Below, piece by piece: positions 1-6,977 of a DNA stretch of 8,777 bases (positions are counted from its first letter, which is position 1; each line of letters starts with the position of its first letter). The notes beneath the pieces are model-generated. The model worked only from the letters and a program-made list of their open reading frames with translations, searched no databases and was not told the origin of the DNA. The position numbers and the translations under genes were made by a program. This DNA is from Rhodocyclaceae bacterium (GTDB lineage: Bacteria > Pseudomonadota > Gammaproteobacteria > Burkholderiales > Rhodocyclaceae), in the NCBI GenBank assembly GCA_023253415.1, contig JALRGK010000023.1, positions 1 to 8,777 on the forward strand, in the 5' to 3' direction.

Positions 1-868
1 TGAAGGTATCTTCAGCCTTCGCACCGAACCAACCGGCCTGGACGGTCTGGGTGCTGCCCAGCATGTCGCGGGTGTTGATGACGGCGCCAGGCTGCTCGAA
101 GATTTCCTTCTGCATGTAGTGGGCATAAGGACCCAGTTCGACGGCATCAGCAGAAAGCTGGGATTCGGTTTCTTCCCGGGTGACCGGGGTGCCATCCTGA
201 CGGGTGATGTCGATGCGACCCGGGGTGAGGACGGCGACATCGCCGTTCTCCAGATAAACCATGCGGCGGGTAACCTGCAGTAAGGCTGCGGTATCAGAGG
301 CTGCATAGTTGGCATCATCGGCGAGGCCCAGCACGAGCGGCGAGCCTTCACGGGCAACGATGGCGGTATGCGGGTTGTCCTGCTGGATGATGCCGATTGC
401 GTAGGCGCCAATCAGGCGGGTGCAGGCGGCACGGACGGCGGAGACAAGGTCAGGGGAACCGGCCAGATTCTGATGGACCAGGTGAGCAATGACTTCGGTG
501 TCGGTGTCGGAGGTGAATTCGTAACCGGCGGCTTTAAGTTCAGCCCGCAGTGCTTCGTGGTTCTCGATGATGCCGTTATGAACGACAGCGAGACCGTTGG
601 AGATATGCGGGTGGGCATTGCGCTCGCAGGGCGCACCGTGTGTGGCCCAGCGGGTATGGGCAATGCCGGTTTCACCGGTGAGGTGCTGTTTCTCGGTTTC
701 GGCGGTCAGATCAGCCACACGACCGGCGGAGCGAACGCGGACCAGGCCATCCCCATTGAGAACGGCAACGCCAGCGGAGTCATAACCCCGGTATTCCAGC
801 TTACGCAGGCCTTCGAGCAATACCGAAACAATCGTCTTACGCGCTACTGCAACAACAATGCCGCACAT
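1..868 (-). CDS. glmS: Glucosamine--fructose-6-phosphate aminotransferase (isomerizing), N-terminal part, cut by window edge
   Basis: GlmS makes glucosamine-6-phosphate from fructose-6-phosphate and glutamine, the first step towards UDP-GlcNAc for peptidoglycan and LPS; it is cytoplasmic. I translated the minus strand by hand from the ATG at 868-866 and found an open frame of 289 codons to the window edge. It starts MCGIVVAVARK, so Cys2 becomes the N-terminal nucleophile of the class II glutamine amidotransferase domain after Met removal. Other family landmarks are RGYDSAG at residues 27-33, HTRWATHG at 71-78 and HNGIIEN from residue 97. MQKEIFEQP begins at residue 252 and marks the linker into the first SIS (sugar isomerase) domain, which lies mostly outside the window. 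The start is fixed by the Cys2 rule, with a GGGG-containing stretch about 10 bases upstream. The gene is divergent from cysK. No frameshift is seen in the part read. Confidence 0.97.
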   Translation of the reverse strand, partial: MCGIVVAVARKTIVSVLLEGLRKLEYRGYDSAGVAVLNGDGLVRVRSAGRVADLTAETEKQHLTGETGIAHTRWATHGAPCERNAHPHISNGLAVVHNGIIENHEALRAELKAAGYEFTSDTDTEVIAHLVHQNLAGSPDLVSAVRAACTRLIGAYAIGIIQQDNPHTAIVAREGSPLVLGLADDANYAASDTAALLQVTRRMVYLENGDVAVLTPGRIDITRQDGTPVTREETESQLSADAVELGPYAHYMQKEIFEQPGAVINTRDMLGSTQTVQAGWFGAKAEDTF

Positions 869-902
869 GAAGCCAACCCCAGTCTTATCAAACAGTTTGG
901 CA

Positions 903-908
903 ATTATA
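903..908 (-). promoter_or_regulatory. Candidate -10 box for glmS
   Basis: The minus strand reads a perfect TATAAT here, about 35 bases upstream of the glmS ATG, which would give a leader of roughly 25-30 bases. No good -35 hexamer is visible 16-18 bases upstream, so the call rests on the -10 box and its position alone. The rest of the glmS-cysK spacer (869-1039) is AT-rich and must hold both divergent promoters, but I could not assign a convincing cysK promoter. Confidence 0.35.
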
Positions 909-1039
909 CCGGCCTAGAGCAACCCTACCTTGCTTATTTGCTGCAACTCATAAGCTTATAAACAATGGGTATAGGATGATTCCCAAAGTTTACGGATAAT
1001 CCTGATCTAATAGCTCAACCATTCAACACCGAGGTTCTC

Positions 1040-1972
1040 ATGCGTATCGCCAATGATATTACTGCGCTGGTTGGTAACACCCCACTCGTCCGTATCAACC
1101 GATTAGCGGCAGGGGTTCATGCCCAACTCGTTGCCAAGCTGGAGTACTTCAACCCGTCCCACAGCGTCAAAGACCGGATTGGTGTGGCCATGATCAACGC
1201 GGCCGAAAAGGCAGGCCTGATCAAACCGGATACCGTGATTGTCGAACCCACCAGCGGTAACACAGGTATTGCCTTGGCATTTGTCTGTGCCGCCCGCGGC
1301 TACAAACTGGTTCTGACTATGCCGGAAACCATGTCCAAAGAGCGTCGCGCCCTGTTGCGTGGCTACGGGGCTGAACTGATCCTGACGCCCGGCCCGGAAG
1401 GCATGGGTGGCGCAATCAAGAAAGCCGAGGAGTTGGTCGCTGCGCATTCGAACTACTTCATGCCACAACAATTTAAGAACCCATCAAACCCGGAAATCCA
1501 CCGTAACACGACTGCGGAAGAGCTTTGGCGGGATACGGATGGGGAAATCGACATTCTGGTTGCCGGTGTTGGCACAGGTGGCACCATCACCGGTATTGCC
1601 GAAGCAATCAAGGCACGAAAACCCGATTTCAAAGCCATTGCTGTAGAGCCGGATGCTTCGCCCGTTCTATCGGGTGGAGAAAAGGGACCCCACCCCATTC
1701 AGGGGATTGGTGCTGGTTTCGTGCCGGCCGTCTTAAATACCGGAATCATTGATGAAGTTATCCGTGTCAAAAACGAAGATGCCTTTGCTACCGCCCGCCG
1801 CGCCGCACAGGAAGAAGGGCTGCTGGTCGGTATTTCTTCGGGTGCCGCACTTTGGGCTGCCATCGAAGTGGCCAAGCGACCGGAGAATGAAGGCAAGCTG
1901 ATTGCCGTCATCATTCCATCATTCGGCGAACGCTATCTCAGCACGGCACTCTTTGCGGGTTTAACAGACTAA
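1040..1972 (+). CDS. cysK: Cysteine synthase A (O-acetylserine sulfhydrylase)
   Basis: This is a PLP-dependent enzyme that replaces the acetyl group of O-acetyl-L-serine with sulfide to give L-cysteine, the last step of sulfate assimilation, in the cytoplasm. At 310 aa it has the normal CysK length. Visible landmarks are VGNTPLVRI (residues 11-19); NPSHSVKDR with Lys44 as the Schiff-base lysine; the substrate loop TSGNTG (71-76); the PLP-phosphate loop GTGGT (178-182); and GISSGAA (264-270), whose serine contacts the PLP pyridine nitrogen. The start is supported by GAGG five bases upstream of the ATG. The gene is monocistronic, divergent from glmS, and ends at a strong hairpin terminator. CysM is the main alternative, but the length and the overall sequence fit CysK better. 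Confidence 0.95.
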   Translation: MRIANDITALVGNTPLVRINRLAAGVHAQLVAKLEYFNPSHSVKDRIGVAMINAAEKAGLIKPDTVIVEPTSGNTGIALAFVCAARGYKLVLTMPETMSKERRALLRGYGAELILTPGPEGMGGAIKKAEELVAAHSNYFMPQQFKNPSNPEIHRNTTAEELWRDTDGEIDILVAGVGTGGTITGIAEAIKARKPDFKAIAVEPDASPVLSGGEKGPHPIQGIGAGFVPAVLNTGIIDEVIRVKNEDAFATARRAAQEEGLLVGISSGAALWAAIEVAKRPENEGKLIAVIIPSFGERYLSTALFAGLTD

Positions 1973-1990
1973 TCACTGTCTGCAAACCAC

Positions 1991-2026
1991 AAAAACATAA
2001 CGCCCCGATTGGGGCGTTATGTTTTT
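1991..2026. terminator. Bidirectional rho-independent terminator between cysK and the phasin gene
   Basis: A perfect 16-bp inverted repeat (arms 1991-2006 and 2011-2026) flanks the 4-base loop GATT. The stem core is GC-rich (CGCCCC/GGGGCG) and the outer arms are A-tract/T-tract, so either strand gives a GC stem followed by a run of U. It lies 18 bases after the cysK stop and 26 bases beyond the phasin stop on the other strand, so it can end both convergent transcripts. Confidence 0.93.
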
Positions 2027-2052
2027 ACTCCTTGGTTGGCTAATGCACCTAA

Positions 2053-2628
2053 CTACTTTCGGCCTTTGTCTGCTTTAGCAGCAGGTCCGGTTGCAGAAGC
2101 TGCCACCGCCTGGACAGCCGCATTCCCAACTGCTGTCACATTGTTTTCAGTCAGCTCTTTAATCTGGTTCATGGATTCATTGAATTGAGCAAAAGCCTGA
2201 CTCGCCGAATTTACTGCCGACTTAATCGCTGCCACAGCAACATCCGAACCGCCAGGCGCCACATGGGACATTTGCTCGGCCAGATCTGCCATCTGTGCCT
2301 TGAAGGCTTCGAAGCGAGCCTCCACAATATTCGTAGCATCTTCACGCGCAGCCGATGTAATCTCATAAACACTGCGCGTATATGCCATCCCCTTTTCTAC
2401 CTGGGGTTGAGACAGATGCCCCGAAAGAGACAATGCTTCTTGAGGTGTTTTGACAGACAGCACCGCCTTGCCGTTCTGTGCCATATCCTCTACCGCCTCA
2501 CGGGCTGCGTGCAGATTCAGTGCTGCAACACGCTCCGCAGATGCCAACGCCGTGTTCACAACGGACAATAATGTATCCACGGCCGCCTTCTGCGCCGCCA
2601 CAAATGATGAGTTATCAAATGTAGACAT
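2053..2628 (-). CDS. Phasin family protein (PHA granule-associated)
   Basis: Phasins coat polyhydroxyalkanoate granules and control their size and number. The 191-aa product has no signal peptide and no membrane segment, is rich in Ala, and looks helical throughout. It follows the Phasin_2 layout: a start with FVAAQKAAVDTLLSVVN, a middle LSQPQVEKGMAYTRSVYEI, and a late part APGGSDVAVAAIKSAVNSA. The tail is Ala/Lys-rich (PAAKADKGRK), as in many phasins. I chose the ATG at 2628 because GGAG sits six bases upstream; an ATG at 2685 would add 19 residues unlike the family. It has its own spacer and converges on cysK, sharing that terminator. No phaC or phaZ is in view, so the PHA role rests on family resemblance. 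Confidence 0.9.
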   Translation of the reverse strand: MSTFDNSSFVAAQKAAVDTLLSVVNTALASAERVAALNLHAAREAVEDMAQNGKAVLSVKTPQEALSLSGHLSQPQVEKGMAYTRSVYEITSAAREDATNIVEARFEAFKAQMADLAEQMSHVAPGGSDVAVAAIKSAVNSASQAFAQFNESMNQIKELTENNVTAVGNAAVQAVAASATGPAAKADKGRK

Positions 2629-2668
2629 AATCGTCTCCAGAAATTTTAGGTTTCCTAGTCTACCGCCA

Positions 2669-2689
2669 AAACATGCTTTGAGCATATTT
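2669..2689 (-). terminator. Weak hairpin after the DUF2237 gene, possible terminator
   Basis: ATGCT and AGCAT arms (2673-2677 and 2681-2685) flank a 3-base loop. On the minus strand the stem can extend through one G-U and three A-U pairs into a short T run. It lies 13 bases past the DUF2237 stop and upstream of the phasin gene. The stem is AT-rich and therefore weak; it could equally be chance. Confidence 0.25.
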
Positions 2690-2701
2690 GCCGGTGTTCA
2701 C

Positions 2702-3091
2702 TCAACCACTAATACCTTTAGGTCGGTGATCATATTGTTGAAGTGTTTCTAGACTCACATCGTCAAGTACATGACGGTGCGTGCTTTCCAGCACCACGAG
2801 CGGCGCGCAACCGGCCTCATGCGCTTCGATCCATCGACTCAGACACAGGCACCACTGGTCACCCGGTGCCAGGCCCGGAAACTGCCACTGTGGGCGAGGC
2901 GTCGAGAGGTCATTGCCCTGTTGCTGACTAAACTCGAGAAAATCAGCCGTCATAACGGCACAGACCAGATGCGCCCCGACATCCGAATTTTCCGCGCGAC
3001 AACAACCATCCCTCATGAATCCGGTTAATGGTTGAAATGAGCAAGGAACCAAGGGTTCGCCAAATACGTTGCGGTCAGGTGACTGGTGCAT
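2702..3091 (-). CDS. DUF2237 family protein of unknown function
   Basis: I recognise this 129-aa product as the DUF2237 (COG3651) family, small soluble bacterial proteins without an established role. Family landmarks are DRNVFGEPL near the start, PLTGFMRDGCC (residues 21-31), HLVCAVMTADFLEFS (41-55), GNDLSTP (59-65), FPGLAPGDQWCLC (71-83) and PLVVLESTH further on. The cysteines at 17, 30, 31, 44, 81 and 83 are striking and could bind metal or form disulfides, but this is inference. No signal peptide is seen. I chose the ATG at 3091 because family similarity begins there; the frame stays open to an ATG at 3151, but that start would run into the divergent DUF423 gene. No clear Shine-Dalgarno is visible, so the start is uncertain. 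Confidence 0.87.
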   Translation of the reverse strand: MHQSPDRNVFGEPLVPCSFQPLTGFMRDGCCRAENSDVGAHLVCAVMTADFLEFSQQQGNDLSTPRPQWQFPGLAPGDQWCLCLSRWIEAHEAGCAPLVVLESTHRHVLDDVSLETLQQYDHRPKGISG

Positions 3092-3142
3092 ATGCGCATA
3101 ACGGGAGACAATGACACTTAATTCTAACCGACCCAATGCGCA

Positions 3143-3544
3143 ATGCCTCAATCACGTTGGTCTCTCATTATCGGTGCTTTAAGCGCATGCATCGCTGTGT
3201 CACTGAATGCACTAGGTGCTCATGCGCTCGCCCCTTTACTTCTTGCCTCTGGGAAGCAGCCGCTATTCCAGACGGCACTAGACATGCACCAGATGCATGC
3301 GCTGGGCCTGATCCTGATCGGACTGGCGCTTACCCGCCAGCCAGGAAACCGCTTCTGGCAAATCGCCGCTGTGCTGATGCTCCTGGGCCAACTGCTATTC
3401 TCGGGCAATCTGTACCTGACCAGCCTTGCAGGCAGCTCACCCGTGCACTGGTTAACGCCCATCGGGGGCTTCTGCCTGATTTCGAGCTGGATCGTCTTTA
3501 CGGTGGGCGCACTCAAACGCGACGTACCAGCGCAACACCGGTAA
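3143..3544 (+). CDS. DUF423 family inner-membrane protein (YgdD-like)
   Basis: This is a 133-aa integral membrane protein with about four hydrophobic segments (roughly residues 7-29, 51-64, 72-96 and 103-124). It matches DUF423 by GAHAL (25-29), the basic/histidine loop after the first segment (DMHQMHALG, 47-55), FSGNLY (86-91) and LTPIGG (104-109). The function of the family is unknown. It is divergent from the DUF2237 gene, with 51 bases between the chosen starts, and its last 32 bases overlap the 3' end of the EamA gene on the other strand. No good ribosome binding site precedes the ATG, but the family sequence starts here. Confidence 0.92.
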   Translation: MPQSRWSLIIGALSACIAVSLNALGAHALAPLLLASGKQPLFQTALDMHQMHALGLILIGLALTRQPGNRFWQIAAVLMLLGQLLFSGNLYLTSLAGSSPVHWLTPIGGFCLISSWIVFTVGALKRDVPAQHR

Positions 3545-4370
3545 CGGCCACGAGCAAGCCGATAAGGCTTATCAGAGATAACGTTTCGCCAAACAGCGCC
3601 CAGGCTATTAACGCCGTGACCGGTGGCACCAGATAGAACAGACTAGCCACGTTGACCGCGCTGCCACGGCGAATCAGATAATTAAGCAGACTGATTGCAC
3701 CGACCGACAAGACCAATACCAACCAGCCCAGGGCAAACATAAATTCTCCGGTGAGATCGATCCGGAAGCCTTCAACCACAGAGGCAATCGGTAAGGTCAC
3801 GCAGGCTGCGGCCAGAAACTGAACGACAGCACCTGTGCGCCAGTCAAAGTGCGGACAGAAACGCTTCTGATAGAGCGTACCCAGCGTGATACCCAACAAT
3901 GCAGTCAGGGCCGGCAGCACGGGCGCCATGCCGGTGAATGAAAAGGCACCTCCAGCTCGACCCGATAGCACCATCACTGTCCCGGCAATTCCAAGGAGCA
4001 ATCCCACCCATTGACGCCCACGCACAGTCTCACCCAGAAATAAAGTTGCCAGCACCGCCGTCAGCAATGGCTGTAGCCCGACGACCAGGCTGACAATGCC
4101 TGCCGGCAACCCCTGGCTGATCGAAATAAACACACCACCCAGGTAGACACCGTGAATCAGGCAGCCAGCCACTGCCAGGTGACACCACAGTCGTAGACCA
4201 ACCGGCCAGCGCGCGCGGGTCAGCCAGGCGACCAGTGTCATCAAGACCATCACCAAGGCATATCGCACTAGCAGAAAGCTGAGCGGCTCGGCATACGGCA
4301 AACCATATTTAGCACCAATAAAACCGGTGCTCCAGAGGAATACAAAAAGTCCGGGATAGAAACGCGCCAT
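3513..4370 (-). CDS. EamA/DMT-family transporter
   Basis: A 285-aa inner-membrane protein of the drug/metabolite transporter superfamily, which mostly exports amino acids or small metabolites. It begins MARFYPGLFVFLWSTGFIGAKYGLPYAEPLSFLLVRY, a typical start of the first EamA repeat. The GAVVQF segment opens the second repeat, and the ending contains SLFYLVPPVTALIAWALFGETLS, a hallmark of the EamA C-terminal half. About ten membrane segments are expected. The ATG at 4370 starts the family similarity; the frame is open upstream to 4565, but that region lies inside the MFS gene. An AGGA lies 12 bases upstream, further than ideal. It is divergent from the MFS gene, with 72 bases between starts, so the two could be co-regulated. 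The substrate cannot be told from sequence. Confidence 0.92.
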   Translation of the reverse strand: MARFYPGLFVFLWSTGFIGAKYGLPYAEPLSFLLVRYALVMVLMTLVAWLTRARWPVGLRLWCHLAVAGCLIHGVYLGGVFISISQGLPAGIVSLVVGLQPLLTAVLATLFLGETVRGRQWVGLLLGIAGTVMVLSGRAGGAFSFTGMAPVLPALTALLGITLGTLYQKRFCPHFDWRTGAVVQFLAAACVTLPIASVVEGFRIDLTGEFMFALGWLVLVLSVGAISLLNYLIRRGSAVNVASLFYLVPPVTALIAWALFGETLSLISLIGLLVAVTGVALVRRV

Positions 4371-4391
4371 AACCGAATGGTATCCTGCTGC

Positions 4392-4407
4392 TAGAACAAT
4401 AGTGCTA
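4392..4407. promoter_or_regulatory. Candidate operator dyad between divergent transporter genes
   Basis: The 16-bp sequence TAGAACAATAGTGCTA is an imperfect palindrome: 12 of 16 positions match its own reverse complement (pattern TAG-AC-AT-GT-CTA). It sits near the middle of the 72-base spacer, with its centre 29 bases from the EamA ATG and 43 from the MFS ATG. The size and T...A outer spacing resemble a LysR- or TetR-type site, but no regulator gene is adjacent. Chance remains a real possibility. Confidence 0.3.
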
Positions 4408-4442
4408 ACGCTTATCGTCTTCTTATCGCCGCACCTCTGCTC

Positions 4443-5642
4443 ATGTCTCAGCCCACCGAACTCCAAGCCGGCACCCGCGAATTCCGGCGCGCCAACTGGG
4501 CACTGATTCTGGGGGGATTCGCCTGCTTTACGCTGCTCTACGGCACGCAGCCGATTCTGCCGCAATTTACCGAGGCCTTTAGCATCTCGCCAACTATGGC
4601 CAGCCTGACCGTATCTGCTGGCACATTGACCCTGGCATGCCTGCTGATTCCCCTCAGTATGCTCTCCGACAAATTTGGCCGCGCCCCGTTGATGAAAGCG
4701 GCATTGCTTGGCGCAACCGTGTTTGCCTGGGCATCGGCCTTTGCCCCGGATTTTGAATGGCTGGTTCTGTCTCGGGCCGGCGTTGGCGCTTGCATCGCTG
4801 CGCTACCCGCGGCCGCCATGGCCTATCTGGGTGAAGAAATCGCACCGGCCGCCCGGGGCCGTGTCATGGGCATGTACATTGCAGGTAATGCGCTGGGCGG
4901 CATGTTCGGACGATTTCTGTCCGCCCTCGTCACCCAGTACAGTTCCTGGCATTTCGGCCTGGCCGCTCTCGCATTAGTCGGCATGGCCTGTACTTGGATG
5001 TTCTGGCGCCTACTACCGCCCGCCCGTCATTTTCAGAGTCGCTCGCTAGCGCCCCGCGCCTTATGGACGGATATCCGCCGCATTTATGCCGACCCTGGCC
5101 TACCCTGGCTGTTTGCCACGGCCTTCCTCATCATGGGCGCATTCGTCAGCATTTATAACTATCTGGGCTTCCGACTCAGCGAAGCCCCCTACGATCTCGG
5201 CCCAGCTGCCATTGGTACGGTCTTCCTACTTTATGCCGTCGGCAGCGCCTCCTCCGCCTGGGCAGGCCATATGGCCGATCGTTACGGTCGCGGACGCATG
5301 ATGCTCGCCATGATCAGCGCCATGGCAATTGGCGTTCTTGCCACGCTGGATGCACACCTTGGCATCATCGTGACCGGACTGGCGATTTTTACCTTTGGCT
5401 ACTTCGCTACGCACGCCATTGCCAGTGGCTGGGTCGGTTTTCGTGCTGGCGAACGACGCGGCCTGGTTTCAGCGCTCTACCTCTCAAGCTATTATCTGGG
5501 TAGCAGCTTTCTGGGCAGCACCTCCGGTCCGCTGTGGACCTATTACCGATGGCCCGGCATGGTAGCCGGGCTCATGCTCTGCGTTACGCTCGTCTTCCTG
5601 ATTGGCTTCTACCTCACACGTCTCGAGCAGCAACAACGCTAG
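4443..5642 (+). CDS. MFS transporter, YnfM-like
   Basis: A 399-aa major facilitator superfamily carrier with about twelve membrane segments in the inner membrane. Motif A is visible twice, as expected from the MFS duplication: SDKFGRAPLM (residues 75-84) and ADRYGRGRMM (278-287). It closely follows the E. coli YnfM pattern: LLYGTQPILP (31-40), YLGEEI (128-133), GMYIAGNALGGMFGR (143-157), LPPARHF (191-197), YNYLGFRL (238-245) and SSYYLGSS near residue 350. YnfM-type carriers are putative effluxers without a firm substrate. The spacer before the ATG lacks a clear Shine-Dalgarno, but the next in-frame ATG would remove the first membrane segment. The gene is divergent from the EamA gene. Its stop overlaps that of the convergent secreted-protein gene in a shared CTAG. 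Confidence 0.94.
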   Translation: MSQPTELQAGTREFRRANWALILGGFACFTLLYGTQPILPQFTEAFSISPTMASLTVSAGTLTLACLLIPLSMLSDKFGRAPLMKAALLGATVFAWASAFAPDFEWLVLSRAGVGACIAALPAAAMAYLGEEIAPAARGRVMGMYIAGNALGGMFGRFLSALVTQYSSWHFGLAALALVGMACTWMFWRLLPPARHFQSRSLAPRALWTDIRRIYADPGLPWLFATAFLIMGAFVSIYNYLGFRLSEAPYDLGPAAIGTVFLLYAVGSASSAWAGHMADRYGRGRMMLAMISAMAIGVLATLDAHLGIIVTGLAIFTFGYFATHAIASGWVGFRAGERRGLVSALYLSSYYLGSSFLGSTSGPLWTYYRWPGMVAGLMLCVTLVFLIGFYLTRLEQQQR

Positions 5643-6058
5643 CGTGGGGTGTATACCCCTTCAACCGCCTTCAATGCATGACGGTTCTGCTCCGTCGTGC
5701 CGCAATTGCCCTTGAGACCGTGCACAACTATCGCTTGCGGCTCATTACGCACATAAAACACGCACTGGCCATTTTCGTTGGCATACAGAAACTCGTTCGG
5801 CTGATCGGTCCGCGTTGCCCAGCCCCACAGGCTCAAGCAATTGGCCGGTCCATTAGCACAACCCTCCCCCGGGGTGATGTTGCCGGCCGACAAACGGAAG
5901 TTAAAGCCCTGATTACCAAACCCCGTCACAGCCATCTCGGACTCATGCCCTTTCTGAAAACGGCCCGCCAGATTGGTCTCCAGAGATCCTGCCTGGACAA
6001 AACCAGACGACAGGCTCGCTGACACCAGCACCCCCAAAACAGCCGATTTTTTTAACAT
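5639..6058 (-). CDS. Small secreted protein with four cysteines, function unknown
   Basis: The 139-aa product has a clear Sec signal peptide: MLKK, a hydrophobic core to about residue 20, and a probable cut after FVQA (Ala23). The mature part of about 116 aa has four cysteines (67, 74, 99, 119) that could form two disulfides, and aromatic stretches such as SLWGWATRT and QCVFYVRN. No membrane segment or lipobox is present, so it is probably periplasmic or exported. I do not recognise a family. The ATG at 6058 is well supported: AGAGGA lies 8 bases upstream on this strand and the signal peptide begins at once; the open frame to 6400 runs through the divergent lipoprotein gene. Its stop overlaps the MFS stop. 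Confidence 0.82.
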   Translation of the reverse strand: MLKKSAVLGVLVSASLSSGFVQAGSLETNLAGRFQKGHESEMAVTGFGNQGFNFRLSAGNITPGEGCANGPANCLSLWGWATRTDQPNEFLYANENGQCVFYVRNEPQAIVVHGLKGNCGTTEQNRHALKAVEGVYTPR

Positions 6059-6148
6059 CTTTACTTTCCTCTCATTGTGCGAATCGTTCGTGAGGCCACG
6101 ATATGCATTAAGCTTACGCCATTCTAAGGATTTATCTGCAAGGCTCTC

Positions 6149-6427
6149 ATGCAACGTTGTTCGAAGCGATTCCTGGCCACCCTTGGTGCCGCGTTCAGCA
6201 TTTCCTTCTTGGCCGGCTGTGCTGGTCCCAGAGTGCTGAACCAGACCCCGGACAGTATTACCTTTGCGTTTCCCAGCGGGCGTCACGGCGTTGAGGACGT
6301 CAAAGAAGATGCAGAACTTTATTGTCGAAAGCGGGGTCTGCATGCCGAACTGCGTGGCGATAAATTCTGTACGGCCGAATGCCTCAGCTGCCCATTGCAA
6401 TGTCGCGCCACTTTTCTCTGCCGTTAA
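6149..6427 (+). CDS. Small cysteine-rich lipoprotein, function unknown
   Basis: The 92-aa product has a lipoprotein signal: a basic start (MQRCSKR), a hydrophobic stretch to about residue 21, and lipobox LAGC with the lipidated Cys24. The residue after Cys is Ala, which favours outer-membrane sorting by the Lol +2 rule. The mature part carries six further cysteines (59, 74, 78, 81, 85, 91), five of them within the last 19 residues. That is enough for three disulfides or a metal site, though neither can be shown. AAGG lies five bases before the ATG. It is divergent from the secreted four-cysteine gene (90-base spacer) and 16 bases upstream of the ABC-F gene, so it may be co-transcribed with the latter. 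I do not recognise the family. Confidence 0.85.
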   Translation: MQRCSKRFLATLGAAFSISFLAGCAGPRVLNQTPDSITFAFPSGRHGVEDVKEDAELYCRKRGLHAELRGDKFCTAECLSCPLQCRATFLCR

Positions 6428-6443
6428 GGCCTAGTATCACCGA

Positions 6444-6977
6444 ATGATTACTCTGAAGAACATCACCCTGCGTCGTGGCGCACGGGTACTGATTGATGAC
6501 GCCAGTTGCACCGTCAACCCCGGCGAACGCGTTGGTCTGGTTGGCCGCAACGGTGCCGGCAAATCCACACTCTTTGCACTGCTCAATGGCACATTGCACG
6601 AAGATCGGGGAGATTTTGTCATCCCGCCGCAGTGGCGCATGGCCCAGGTTGCACAGGACATGCCAGAAACTGAAGATAGCGCCACCCGGTTTGTTATCGA
6701 AGGCGATACCCGCCTCGTGGAAGCGGAAGCCGAGGTGGCAGCTGCCGAAGCCAGTGGTGATGGTGAACGCATGGCCTACGCCTACACACACCTGAACGAT
6801 GTGGGTGCCCACGATGCCCAGGCCCGTGCTCAGGCACTGATACTAGGGCTGGGATTTAGAACGGACGAACTCGACAGACCCGTCAACAGCTTCTCCGGCG
6901 GCTGGCGGATGCGACTGCAACTGGCTCGGGCACTCATGTGCCCGTCCGACCTGTGGTTTAAAAGGCATTTTAGATGA
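6444..6977 (+). CDS. yheS: ABC-F family ATPase (YheS-type), truncated at the junction
   Basis: ABC-F proteins are soluble twin-ATPase proteins that act on ribosomes; the YheS branch is normally about 630-640 aa. Here only the first ~170 residues are genuine. They include Walker A GRNGAGKST (34-42), the insert rich in Glu/Ala (about 85-115), RPVNSFSGGWRMRLQLARAL with the signature FSGGW (150-154), and LMCPSDL. In the family this continues directly into LLLLDEPTNHLD (Walker B), but instead the frame reads WFKRHFR and stops at 6975-6977. True homology therefore ends at about 6953, and the second nucleotide-binding domain is missing. The break coincides with the composition change, so this is a join, not a simple nonsense mutation. 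It follows the lipoprotein gene by 16 bases; no strong ribosome binding site is seen. Confidence 0.9.
   Translation: MITLKNITLRRGARVLIDDASCTVNPGERVGLVGRNGAGKSTLFALLNGTLHEDRGDFVIPPQWRMAQVAQDMPETEDSATRFVIEGDTRLVEAEAEVAAAEASGDGERMAYAYTHLNDVGAHDAQARAQALILGLGFRTDELDRPVNSFSGGWRMRLQLARALMCPSDLWFKRHFR
6953..6954. other. Junction between two unrelated sequence backgrounds
   Basis: Left of this point the sequence encodes a YheS-type ABC-F protein at about 60% GC (72 of 120 bases, 6841-6960). Right of it the ABC-F homology stops in mid-codon run and GC falls to about 41% (49 of 120, 6961-7080), with a different reading frame open at once. Both flanking genes are incomplete at the point of contact. No inverted repeat, direct repeat, transposase or integrase is visible near it. 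The exact breakpoint could be a few bases either way. Confidence 0.85.

Noticed and set aside
368..961. Plus-strand open frame of 197 codons across the glmS start region
   Set aside because: It lies antisense to glmS, whose minus-strand frame carries all the amidotransferase motifs; the plus-strand product resembles no family.
2643..2670. Promoter with TAAAAT upstream of the phasin gene
   Set aside because: The start point it predicts would fall within or next to the Shine-Dalgarno, and the spacing to the -35-like TTGGCG is only 15 bases.
3136..3636. Plus-strand open frame overlapping the DUF423 gene in another frame
   Set aside because: The DUF423 frame has clear membrane segments and family motifs; this frame gives an Arg/Pro/Thr-rich product typical of out-of-frame GC-rich DNA.
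5646..5659. GGGGT/ACCCC hairpin just after the MFS stop as a terminator
   Set aside because: The stem is only five base pairs, no T run follows on the plus strand, and the bases encode the last codons of the convergent gene.
5534..6022. Plus-strand open frame across the MFS end and the secreted-protein gene
   Set aside because: It is out of frame with the MFS gene and antisense to a gene with a signal peptide and good ribosome binding site.
6384..6812. Minus-strand open frame over the ABC-F gene
   Set aside because: It is antisense to the Walker A-bearing ABC-F frame and has no recognisable domain.
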